From an uncultured Blautia sp. (GTDB lineage Bacteria; Bacillota; Clostridia; Lachnospirales; Lachnospiraceae): a stretch of DNA of 14,854 nt. The position numbers and the translations under genes are program-made. Under the pieces are notes generated by a model. That model did not search any database. It saw nothing but the letters and a program-made list of their open reading frames with translations, and was not told the origin of the DNA. This document shows, one piece after another, positions 1-5,302 of this stretch; positions within the stretch are counted from its first letter, which is position 1, and each line of letters starts with the position of its first letter. The DNA is taken from assembly GCA_934426285.1 (NCBI GenBank), contig CAKRYE010000049.1:1-14854 (forward strand), read 5' to 3'.

Positions 1-295
1 GTTTTTCTCTTATCTTGGGATACTCTTTTTTCAGCAGCCTGCTGCTGGCGCTTTTATAGGCATTGATGAATTTACTGAGTTCCGTCTTTGGCTGTGCGCG
101 GAACATCACATGAACATGATCTGTATCGTGATTCCATTCTTCCAATACGATCCCGTATCCGGGTGCGATATACTCAAAGATCTCTTTTGCTCTTTCGGAT
201 ATTTCGTCGTTCAGTACTTTTCTTCTGTATTTTATAACCATCACCAGATGATAGTATAACAGAAATACTGAATGAGAATTATGGTCCAATTCCAT
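1..295 (-). CDS. tnpA: IS200/IS605-family TnpA (Y1 HUH transposase), 3' end outside window
   Basis: Single-strand DNA transposase that nicks and rejoins hairpin-marked IS ends. The minus strand is open from ATG at 295-293 to the window edge, giving 98 residues starting MELDHNSHSVFLLYYHLVMV. The HUH metal-binding motif is H60-V-H62 in the context TDHVHVMF, and the segment PKTELSKFINAYKSASSRLL is typical of the family. The catalytic tyrosine helix lies beyond the window, so whether the gene is intact cannot be judged. An AAAGGA ribosome-binding site sits at about 306-312, and a promoter is listed separately. No TnpB is visible on this side. Family assignment is confident; the exact IS is not identified. 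Confidence 0.9.
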   Translation of the reverse strand, partial: MELDHNSHSVFLLYYHLVMVIKYRRKVLNDEISERAKEIFEYIAPGYGIVLEEWNHDTDHVHVMFRAQPKTELSKFINAYKSASSRLLKKEYPKIREK

Positions 296-358
296 TATAT
301 TTATCATCCTTTTTCTTATATCGACTGATATGTATTTACGAACTAATTGTTCTTTTTT

Positions 359-387
359 AGTATACTACATTAGGAAACGGAGAACAA
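359..387 (-). promoter_or_regulatory. promoter for the TnpA gene
   Basis: On the minus strand a -35 TTGTTC (387-382) and a -10 TATACT (364-359) are separated by 17 bp, about 60 bp upstream of the TnpA start codon. A small palindrome, ATATC-gact-GATAT at 318-331, lies between promoter and gene and could be a leader hairpin or part of the IS end. Sequence match only. Confidence 0.5.
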
Positions 388-462
388 GTGTTTCTTTTGT
401 AATATAGGGATTTTTTTGAGCAGATATGCTCAGATGTGCAATTCATCTCACCACCTGAAAGA

Positions 463-492
463 CCACATTGGGGTACGACCCTATGTCGGAAA
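463..492. repeat. dispersed CCACATTGGGG repeat, copy 1
   Basis: The segment beginning CCACATTGGGG and ending TCGGAA recurs in nearly the same form at 3684-3714, with similar flanking bases (a GAAA a few bases upstream of both). It can fold as a hairpin around GGGT-acg-ACCC. It lies between the IS200-type element and the truncated gene at 605, so it may be an element end or a recombination scar. A shorter match is at 14496-14506. Confidence 0.6.
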
Positions 493-604
493 AATAAAGA
501 GACTAAATTTGTACTGAAAGTTTTATAAAGAAAGTATAAAGTTTGCAGATCAATTAATAGATAATGTTGGGATTAACCCTTATGTCAGTAAGAGATGTGA
601 CCAA

Positions 605-907
605 ATGTTAATGGAATACTATTTTGCAGTCAGGTATGGAGATGCCATTATTCTTCTCTATCATGAAGATATGATATCTGTACGGGAATTATTATTTAAG
701 AACAGCCAGAAAGAAAAGACATTGAAAAGATTTCTAGAATACTGCTATATGATAGATATAAAAGTAGCATTTGAAGGCTTGAAGGGAGAAAAAAGCAAAG
801 GGTTAAAAGCGGCTCTTAAATTTGCGAAAGAACATGATATGTGTATGACTGAAACACAGATTCAGGGTGCCAATAATATGTGGATTTCCAGCCTGAGATG
901 CTTTTAG
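605..907 (+). pseudogene. unrecognised protein, probably the C-terminal remnant of a larger gene
   Basis: I do not recognise this protein. The ATG at 605 (or 611) gives about 100 residues, but the same frame is open back to a stop at 515-517 and reads as plausible protein throughout (KFADQLIDNVGINPYVSKR...). The true gene therefore probably began further upstream and lost its 5' end next to the mobile-element debris at 300-500. No convincing ribosome-binding site precedes either ATG. The product is mixed charged/aromatic, without signal peptide or membrane segment. Just past the stop, ATTTCCAGCC (884-893) pairs with GGCTGGAAAT (918-927) around a 24-nt loop, a weak terminator candidate. It could also be a genuine small gene. 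Confidence 0.45.
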
Positions 908-1021
908 GGCTATTTCGGGCTGGAAATTAAGGGATAAGCGCGATGCAATGTGAAAAGAAAAAATTCTGACGGTTATTAAAATTTAAAAATGTTAAAATTA
1001 TTAACAAAATCAGAATAAGAA

Positions 1022-1050
1022 TTGATTTTTGCAATATAATAAGATATACT
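1022..1050 (+). promoter_or_regulatory. promoter of the ATPase-TOPRIM operon
   Basis: A -35 TTGATT (1022-1027) and -10 TATACT (1045-1050) are separated by 17 bp. A start site near 1057 would give a leader of roughly 25 nt before the chosen ATG at 1084. The AT-rich partly palindromic run at 970-1005 just upstream could bind a regulator, but this is only suggestive. Confidence 0.6.
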
Positions 1051-1083
1051 GAATACAGGTGAATGGAGCTGAAAGGAGATGTG

Positions 1084-2472
1084 ATGGAGATGAAATACGT
1101 TATCCGGCTTTTGGGAATGGAGATAAACAACATAAAAAACGTGATACACGGTGAAATTGAAATGCCTCAAAATAAAAAAGGAAGTATTTTAGGAATTTAC
1201 GGAGCCAATGGGTCTGGAAAAACAGTAGTTGTGGACTGTATGGTATTGTTGAAATATCTTCTTTCCGGGCGTCAGATCCCGTCGGATTTTTATTACTATA
1301 TAAATGAAGCAAGTGATACCTCCACTGTAAAGTATCGTTTTGAGCTAAAAATCGAAGGAAAATGCTATCTGGTAGAATATGAAATTGAACTGCAGAAAAA
1401 CGGTAAAAAGAGCTTTTGCATCAGTAAAGAAAAATTCAGCCAGAGAGAAATGTCTGAAGGAAAACGGATTACACCTGTTTTTGATTACCAAAAAGGCAGG
1501 AAAGAATTTTTTCATCCGATGAAATTTTATAAGCGTTTTTCTAAGGATATCCAGAATGTTATTGCGCTTGGAGTTGCAGAGCAGGCAACACAGAACTATA
1601 ATGAGGAAAAGGGTGTTCCGGAGGTAAGTTCCTTTTTATTTTCAAGAAAAGCACAGGAAGTCTTTGAAAAAGCCGAAGGTGAGGCTGCACTGCTTTTTCT
1701 GCTGAGCCAGTGTTTTCAGAAATATGGAATTTATGATCTTGCTGTTGTTGAAAACGCACAATATGGTTACTTATCCTTAAATCTGGAAAATATGCCAGTT
1801 AATATTGACTGGCCGGACACGATACCAAAAAAAGGTGAAGGTATCTTCTTACGATTTACAGATATAAATGTGGTGCCAAAAGAAGTTTTTCCTTATGTGG
1901 CAAATACGATTAAGCAGATTAATATTGTAATGAAATCATTAATACCTGAGATTAATATAGAAATTTATAATGCGTTTGATAAATTGTTGAAGGATGGAAA
2001 AGACGGGGTGCAGTTTGAAATCATTGCCATGCGTGGGGAAAACCGGATTCCGCTCTTGTATGAATCTGCGGGAATAAAAAAGCTGATTTCTATTTGCAGT
2101 AATTTAGTTGCCTGCTATAACAGGGAGTCTTATTGCCTTGTGGTAGACGAGCTGGATTCTGGTATTTATGAGTATTTGCTGGGAGAATGCCTGGAAGTTA
2201 TGCAGGATAAAGCTAAAGGACAATTGATCTTTACATCACATAACTTACGCCCATTGGAGATCCTTGAAAACGATTCTCTGCTTTATACGACTGTGAATCC
2301 TGAGAATTGCTATATAAAATCTACTTATATTAAAAATACGCAAAATACCCGGTTATCTTATTTGCGGACAATTAAGCTTGGCGGGCAAAAAGAAAAGCTC
2401 TACAATGAAACAAATATATATGAGATGGAGCTTGCTATGAGGCGGGCAGGAAGGATACGTGCTAATGACTAA
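1084..2472 (+). CDS. AAA/ABC-type ATPase of a two-gene defence module (AbiLi/AriA-like)
   Basis: Predicted ATPase sensor/motor subunit of a phage-defence pair. With the ATG at 1084 the product has 462 residues. It shows Walker A GANGSGKT at residues 40-47, an ABC-like signature ESAGIKKL from residue 327, Walker B LVVDE with D355-E356, and a switch histidine in TSHN (384-387). This order is that of the AAA_15/AAA_21 OLD-like ATPases. The start at 1084 is chosen because AAAGGAG at 1072-1078 sits 5 nt upstream; the in-frame ATG at 1063 lies before this site. The gene overlaps the downstream TOPRIM gene by a few bases, implying translational coupling. In AbiL, PARIS and OLD-type systems such an ATPase partners a TOPRIM nuclease. 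The defence role is inferred from architecture; the exact subtype is unresolved. Confidence 0.8.
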   Translation: MEMKYVIRLLGMEINNIKNVIHGEIEMPQNKKGSILGIYGANGSGKTVVVDCMVLLKYLLSGRQIPSDFYYYINEASDTSTVKYRFELKIEGKCYLVEYEIELQKNGKKSFCISKEKFSQREMSEGKRITPVFDYQKGRKEFFHPMKFYKRFSKDIQNVIALGVAEQATQNYNEEKGVPEVSSFLFSRKAQEVFEKAEGEAALLFLLSQCFQKYGIYDLAVVENAQYGYLSLNLENMPVNIDWPDTIPKKGEGIFLRFTDINVVPKEVFPYVANTIKQINIVMKSLIPEINIEIYNAFDKLLKDGKDGVQFEIIAMRGENRIPLLYESAGIKKLISICSNLVACYNRESYCLVVDELDSGIYEYLLGECLEVMQDKAKGQLIFTSHNLRPLEILENDSLLYTTVNPENCYIKSTYIKNTQNTRLSYLRTIKLGGQKEKLYNETNIYEMELAMRRAGRIRAND

Positions 2473-3178
2473 AAAAGTTATTCTGTTTCTTGTAGAAGGG
2501 CCGACGGATGAAGATGCACTGGCCGTGATATTTACAAAACTGGTAAACGATCATGATATAGAATTTGACGTGCTCCATACAGATATCACTGCAGACGAAA
2601 ACATGACGGTAAAATATATTGAAGAACGGATTGATAAGGAAATCCAAAAGTATCTGCTTAAAAACCCCTTCATAGTAGCTGATGATATCCTTAAGGTGAT
2701 TCAGATCATTGATACAGACGGAGCCTTTATCCCGTCATCGTTGGTCTGGCAGTCTGAAAATGGAAAAACGGAATATTTTGATACGCATATAGAGGCGAAA
2801 AATAAGGACCGATTGATCCGCAGAAATCTAAGTAAGAGAAAGATTGTATATTCTCTGTATAACCGGGAAACTGTGGCAGGATTTTCTTATGAGATTTACT
2901 ATTTTTCCAGGAATATGGAACATGTGCTGCATGACAAGGCAGAAGATCTGACCGATGATGAAAAGGAAGATCTGGCATTTGACATTGCAGATCAATATAC
3001 AGACCAGCCGGAAAAGTTTCTGGAATATCTGTATGACGATGGTTTCCATGTCTGTGGTACCTATAAAGATACATGGGAATTTATCATGGACGGAAACCAT
3101 TCTTTGAATCGTTATTGTAATGTGGCGGTCTTTTTTGAACAGCTGGGGATTGGATTAGAAAAAAGTATAGAGAATTAA
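2465..3178 (+). CDS. TOPRIM-domain putative nuclease, partner of the ATPase (AbiLii/AriB-like)
   Basis: Predicted effector of the defence pair, 237 residues. The N-terminus has the TOPRIM glutamate motif LVEGPTDEDAL (E11), followed by the second acidic motif IIDTDG (D83, D85), the metal-binding layout of OLD-type nucleases and AbiLii/AriB proteins. The remainder is acidic and shows no clear second domain. ATG at 2465 is preferred over GTG at 2459 because AGGAAGG at 2449-2455 is then about 10 nt upstream. The gene starts inside the end of the ATPase gene (its stop is 2470-2472), so the two proteins are probably made together. The target (phage DNA, tRNA or another nucleic acid) cannot be read from sequence. 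No good forward terminator follows. Confidence 0.75.
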   Translation: MTKKVILFLVEGPTDEDALAVIFTKLVNDHDIEFDVLHTDITADENMTVKYIEERIDKEIQKYLLKNPFIVADDILKVIQIIDTDGAFIPSSLVWQSENGKTEYFDTHIEAKNKDRLIRRNLSKRKIVYSLYNRETVAGFSYEIYYFSRNMEHVLHDKAEDLTDDEKEDLAFDIADQYTDQPEKFLEYLYDDGFHVCGTYKDTWEFIMDGNHSLNRYCNVAVFFEQLGIGLEKSIEN

Positions 3179-3229
3179 CGAAAAATTTAATGTGAAGACA
3201 AGATTGAACTGGTGGAAGTAAAATAAGAC

Positions 3230-3301
3230 AAAATACTCAGGGCAGCCTCCCGGCAAAGATTTTGCCGATGAGACTGCCCTAAATCCCTATCGCTTACTTA
3301 A
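3230..3301 (-). repeat. 72-bp terminator/gene-end cassette, copy 1
   Basis: This segment matches 9021-9092 at about 68 of 72 positions. It is a nested stem-loop (AGGGCAG...CTGCCCT outside, GGCAAA-gat-TTTGCC inside) with its T-rich tail on the minus strand, so it is built to stop minus-strand transcription. At 9021-9092 it terminates a secreted-protein gene. Here the minus strand reads a short orphan tail (...KIYVSFIK, stop at 3294-3296), so this copy may be the last scrap of a related gene. Confidence 0.75.
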
Positions 3302-3540
3302 TGAAACTTACGTATATTTTGGTTGACCGTGTGCACTATTTTAAAGAAGATGAGAAAGGGGTGGCAGTAATGTGTAAAGCGATGGAAGATATGAGAAATG
3401 AAGCTGCAAAAATGAAGGCAGTCCATATAGCCCGTTTAATGCTAGATGATGGCAAGCACAGTTATGAAGATATTGCAGCATATACAGAGCTAACTATGGA
3501 GGAAATAGAAAAGATAGCTTCAGAGAAAAAAAGTGCATAA
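3301..3540 (+). pseudogene. C-terminal remnant of an Rpn/PD-(D/E)XK-family putative transposase-nuclease
   Basis: The part from about 3334 (HYFKEDEKGVAVMCKAMEDM) resembles the C-terminal tail of Rpn-family recombination-promoting nucleases common in gut Clostridia. It ends in a small helical segment (SYEDIAAYTELTMEEIEKIA) usual for their tails. The N-terminal PD-(D/E)XK catalytic domain is missing. The first about 11 codons after ATG 3301 look like unrelated sequence from the adjacent repeat cassette, putting the breakpoint between about 3302 and 3335. The remnant is probably nonfunctional. Recognition is from memory of the family's conserved tail. Confidence 0.6.
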
Positions 3541-3660
3541 TGTGAACTTCCAGTAATTTTTCCGCCTAAAGAAAGAAGAACAAAATAAAATCATAAAAAA
3601 TCCCGGTTTTCTGCAGTTTTCCATTGCAGATAGCCGGGAAATATAGTGTGAACTTCCGAA
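3541..3660. repeat. direct repeats TGTGAACTTCC flanking a stem-loop
   Basis: TGTGAACTTCC occurs at 3541-3551 and again at 3647-3657, each followed by similar A/T-rich then CC-rich, CTAAA-containing sequence. Between them TCCCGG (about 3600) pairs with CCGGGA (about 3638), with an inner CTGCA/TGCAG stem, giving a strong hairpin. It could be a terminator or part of a small mobile element remnant. No gene is seen in this stretch. Confidence 0.5.
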
Positions 3661-3683
3661 AAATCTCCCCTAAACACGAAACG

Positions 3684-3714
3684 CCACATTGGGGGGGACG
3701 ACCCCATTTCGGAA
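3684..3714. repeat. dispersed CCACATTGGGG repeat, copy 2
   Basis: Near-copy of 463-492: CCACATTGGGG, a G-run, ACGACCC, then TCGGAA. TTCCGAAA at 3653-3660 and TTTCGGAA at 3708-3715 form an inverted repeat around it. The related string ATTGGGGTCAGGTAC follows at 3721-3735. Together with copy 1 it brackets the ATPase-TOPRIM operon and the Rpn remnant. Confidence 0.55.
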
Positions 3715-3730
3715 TGATCAATTGGGGTCA

Positions 3731-3918
3731 GGTACGCGAAAATTAAAATATTAGTGAGTCTTGCATGACTCTGGGTAACTGGAATCATGAAGCGTAGACA
3801 ACGAGGTAGCAGGGTGAGTATTGAGCACCGAAATGAGCACCGAAATCCCTTTAATCTAGGAATCCGACCAAGTGGGTCTCTGGGAAGGTAAAACTACGTA
3901 CTACAAGCATTAGAACTT
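3731..3918 (+). other. gene-free, structured-looking leader-like stretch of unknown nature
   Basis: No convincing protein starts here. Visible structure: GAGTC-ttgcat-GACTC at about 3756-3771, a perfect tandem duplication of GAGCACCGAAAT (3823-3846), GACC-aagtg-GGTC near 3867-3879, and CGTACT/AGTACG arms at 3897-3902 and 3923-3928. The base composition is richer in GC than the flanking genes. It may be the RNA leader of a foreign element whose small ORFs follow, but I cannot name it. Confidence 0.35.
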
Positions 3919-4227
3919 ATGAAGTACGAATACATCGATGAGGCCGTAGCGGATTCGATACGAGAACTGGAGGAGCGGAAAGATGATCTATCAGGAGCCA
4001 GCATCGCCGTTTTACATACAGAATGTGGTGGGGGAGAACATCGTGGAGACAATGAGCCTGGAGTTTGTGGAGGGCTTTGGAGATGCGTATCGGAGCCTGA
4101 AATGGGGGCAAAATTAAAAAGAAAGTTCAAAATAAAATTTTCAAAACCAGTTGATAAAAAGCGGGATATCGAGTATCCTATAAGTAGGAAAGCAGGCGAC
4201 ATCCTGCTGGTGTGGCTGACACCTTAA
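3919..4227 (+). CDS. unrecognised small ORF, possibly broken by a frameshift
   Basis: ATG at 3919 opens 102 codons. The first about 27 (MKYEYIDEAVADSIRELEER...) look like genuine helical protein, whereas the rest (Cys/Gly-rich, then Lys-rich) does not. A second ORF in another frame (3983-4117) takes over with more protein-like sequence from 3983, so the later part of this frame is probably not translated usefully. It also runs across the promoter and hairpins at 4151-4223. No strong ribosome-binding site precedes 3919. Family not recognised. Confidence 0.3.
   Translation: MKYEYIDEAVADSIRELEERKDDLSGASIAVLHTECGGGEHRGDNEPGVCGGLWRCVSEPEMGAKLKRKFKIKFSKPVDKKRDIEYPISRKAGDILLVWLTP
3983..4117 (+). 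CDS. 44-residue hypothetical protein with a strong ribosome-binding site
   Basis: ATG at 3983 follows GGAGGAG (3969-3975) with 7-nt spacing, an excellent ribosome-binding site. The product starts MIYQEPASPFYIQN and ends AYRSLKWGQN, with a balanced composition that reads like real protein. It overlaps the preceding frame out of register. It is either a translationally coupled short gene or the second half of a gene split by a frameshift. No signal peptide or known motif. Function unknown. Confidence 0.4.
   Translation: MIYQEPASPFYIQNVVGENIVETMSLEFVEGFGDAYRSLKWGQN
4151..4179 (+). promoter_or_regulatory. promoter of the structured repeat RNA, with a palindrome over the -10
   Basis: TTGATA (4151-4156) and TATCCT (4174-4179) are separated by 17 bp, predicting a start near 4186. 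The -10 lies in the right arm of GGATA-tcgag-TATCC (4164-4178), so the palindrome could be an operator for autoregulation. The predicted transcript begins just before the first hairpin of the array and would end at the terminator about 200 nt later. Confidence 0.5.
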
Positions 4228-4330
4228 ATCCGATAGTGAATCCGGGTGTATAGACCGGAGTGTTGGCAGGCAACGATAAAACCTGATAGCGATTCCAGAC
4301 GTATGGGCTGGAGTGTTGGCGGACAACGAT
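4226..4330 (+). repeat. tandem 52-nt imperfect repeat, two units
   Basis: Units 4226-4277 and 4279-4330 are separated by one base. Eleven of the 12 differences are transitions. Both end GTTGGC-N-G-R-CAACGAT and are followed by AAAA. Several differences fall at positions predicted to pair, so they preserve structure rather than protein. Confidence 0.8.
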
Positions 4331-4342
4331 AAAATCAGTCAT

Positions 4343-4390
4343 AAAGGGAGACGCACAGCACTGAGGTGTTGTAGTCTCCCTTTAAATTTT
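4343..4390 (+). terminator. intrinsic terminator between the repeat RNA and the PBECR4 gene
   Basis: AAAGGGAGAC (4343-4352) pairs perfectly with GTCTCCCTTT (4374-4383). An inner CAGCAC/GTGTTG helix closes on a TGAG loop. The tail is TTTAAATTTT rather than a clean T-run, so some readthrough into the downstream gene is plausible. A terminator in exactly this place is the feature that keeps antitoxin RNA in excess in type III systems. Confidence 0.8.
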
Positions 4391-4415
4391 GCATAAAAGA
4401 ATTAGAACATATAAA

Positions 4416-5057
4416 ATGGGAAAGAAGTACACAAAGAAAGAGGCAGTTTCAATAGCAATATCCGCAGCGAGATTGTATAGAGATAATTTTGTTGGAAAAC
4501 GACTGCTTTTTGTAGTTACAGATAAACATAAGAAGGTTTCTGCACTTGAGGTTGGATTTGATGCCAGTAACTTCCATCATCTGACAGGGCTGGAACTTAC
4601 GAATAAAGCGTGGTCACACCTTGACTTTTATAATATCTGTATTGATGGTCGTTTAAAAGAAGCAGACATTGAATTTGCAGGGAAAGGAACAACACATCAA
4701 AAATTGGCGGTTTTACCCTTTGCATTCATGAATGCTAATCTGTCTGCAAGTATGATGGGAAATTATAAAAATTCGCATCCGTTGCTTTATACCGAAAAAC
4801 TTGTTGGCGGTGTAAAATGGGCACTTGGTTTCCGAGATGTGACCGGAGCTGGGGATTATGTTCCTGACACATTGCTTGAAGGAGATATCAGGGACAACAT
4901 AAAAGATTCTTATAGAATCATTGCTACATATATAAAAAGTACAAACGAGGATGTGTTTAGTCAGATTATTTATCGGGCCAAGAAAGTCGAATATGATAAA
5001 CTGAAATATCCGGATGATTGGGGCGAACTGCCACGATTAGAAATCGAGGATAAATAA
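4416..5057 (+). CDS. PBECR4-type (BECR-fold) putative RNase, candidate toxin
   Basis: Predicted endoribonuclease of the phage-Barnase-EndoU-ColicinE5/D-RelE-like class, 213 residues from ATG 4416. Family landmarks in order: an N-terminal helix plus LLFVV strand, the NFHHLTGLEL motif at about residues 50-60, the FYNICIDGRLK segment, TTHQKLAVLPF near residue 98, and the C-terminal block LLYTEKLVGGVKWALGF followed by YVPDTLLEGDIRD. Length is normal and the frame intact. No good ribosome-binding site precedes ATG 4416 or the alternative TTG 4389, which would keep expression low. The gene starts about 30 nt after the repeat-RNA terminator. I recognise the family from its conserved blocks. A toxin role is inference from the fold and context; a stand-alone phage-derived RNase is the alternative. 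Confidence 0.7.
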   Translation: MGKKYTKKEAVSIAISAARLYRDNFVGKRLLFVVTDKHKKVSALEVGFDASNFHHLTGLELTNKAWSHLDFYNICIDGRLKEADIEFAGKGTTHQKLAVLPFAFMNANLSASMMGNYKNSHPLLYTEKLVGGVKWALGFRDVTGAGDYVPDTLLEGDIRDNIKDSYRIIATYIKSTNEDVFSQIIYRAKKVEYDKLKYPDDWGELPRLEIEDK

Positions 5058-5167
5058 AACCGTGGCAGAGCAGGTAAATGAACTGAATTGTCAGGACGAA
5101 AATTGAAAGAATGTTTGTAGCCTGTTGGATACCAGGGTCAGAACCTATGAAGTTAGTAAATATCCAC
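5058..5167. other. spacer without recognised feature
   Basis: About 110 bp between the PBECR4 gene and the riboswitch promoter. No ORF and no clear terminator; GGATA at 5127 and TATCC at 5161 form a distant inverted pair just before the promoter. Confidence 0.4.
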
Positions 5168-5195
5168 TTGACAGAGATATCGGTTTTGTTATACT
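5168..5195 (+). promoter_or_regulatory. promoter of the Mn2+ riboswitch-ATPase unit
   Basis: A perfect -35 TTGACA (5168-5173) and a -10 TATACT (5190-5195) with 16-bp spacing predict transcription from about 5202, directly at the 5' edge of the riboswitch P1 stem. Confidence 0.8.
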
Positions 5196-5202
5196 ATTGG
5201 AC

Positions 5203-5302
5203 TTAATAAAGGGGAGTAACCTACGTTTAGAGATTGGCGTTTGTAGTGTCGTCAGTACGATGGAAACATCCGGTGCTGCAGGAAAATGGTGAGACTTTTA
5301 TT
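5203..5302 (+). promoter_or_regulatory. yybP-ykoY manganese riboswitch aptamer
   Basis: Conserved elements appear in order: GGGGAGTA (5211-5218), the variable arm ending near TCGTCAGTACGA (5249-5260), CCGGTGCTGC (5270-5279) and GGTGAGAC (5288-5295). P1 pairs AATAAA (5205-5210) with TTTATT (5297-5302). This class senses Mn2+ and commonly precedes P-type ATPases and other Mn exporters, which is the arrangement here. Recognition is by motif. Confidence 0.85.

Larger units (their letters stand above)
4186..4390 (+). ncRNA. candidate structured repeat RNA (possible type III-like RNA antitoxin)
   Basis: A run of stem-loops lies between a promoter and a terminator. First comes a degenerate unit: AGCAGG/CCTGCT (4191-4208) and GGTGT/ACACC (4209-4223). 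Then follow two 52-nt repeats, 4226-4277 and 4279-4330, identical at 40 of 52 positions. Each repeat has a TCCGG/CCGGA-type stem and a GTTG-5nt-CAAC stem. The first stem changes from G-C to A-U between units (TCCGG/CCGGA versus TCCAG/CTGGA), a compensatory change that supports an RNA fold. Tandem RNA repeats, then a terminator, then an RNase gene is the type III toxin-antitoxin plan. Function is inferred from this layout only; no known RNA family is recognised. Confidence 0.55.

Noticed and set aside
3894..4202. Minus-strand 102-codon ORF opposite the small ORFs
   Set aside because: Ser/Pro-rich, low-complexity composition, no ribosome-binding site, and lies over the GC-richer plus-strand ORFs; a shadow frame.
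4226..4330. CRISPR array
   Set aside because: Only two adjacent units with no unique spacers and no cas genes; differences preserve RNA pairing instead.
4186..4390. Riboswitch leader for the PBECR4 gene
   Set aside because: No known aptamer motifs, and tandem repeated hairpins are unlike a single-aptamer expression platform; cannot be fully excluded.
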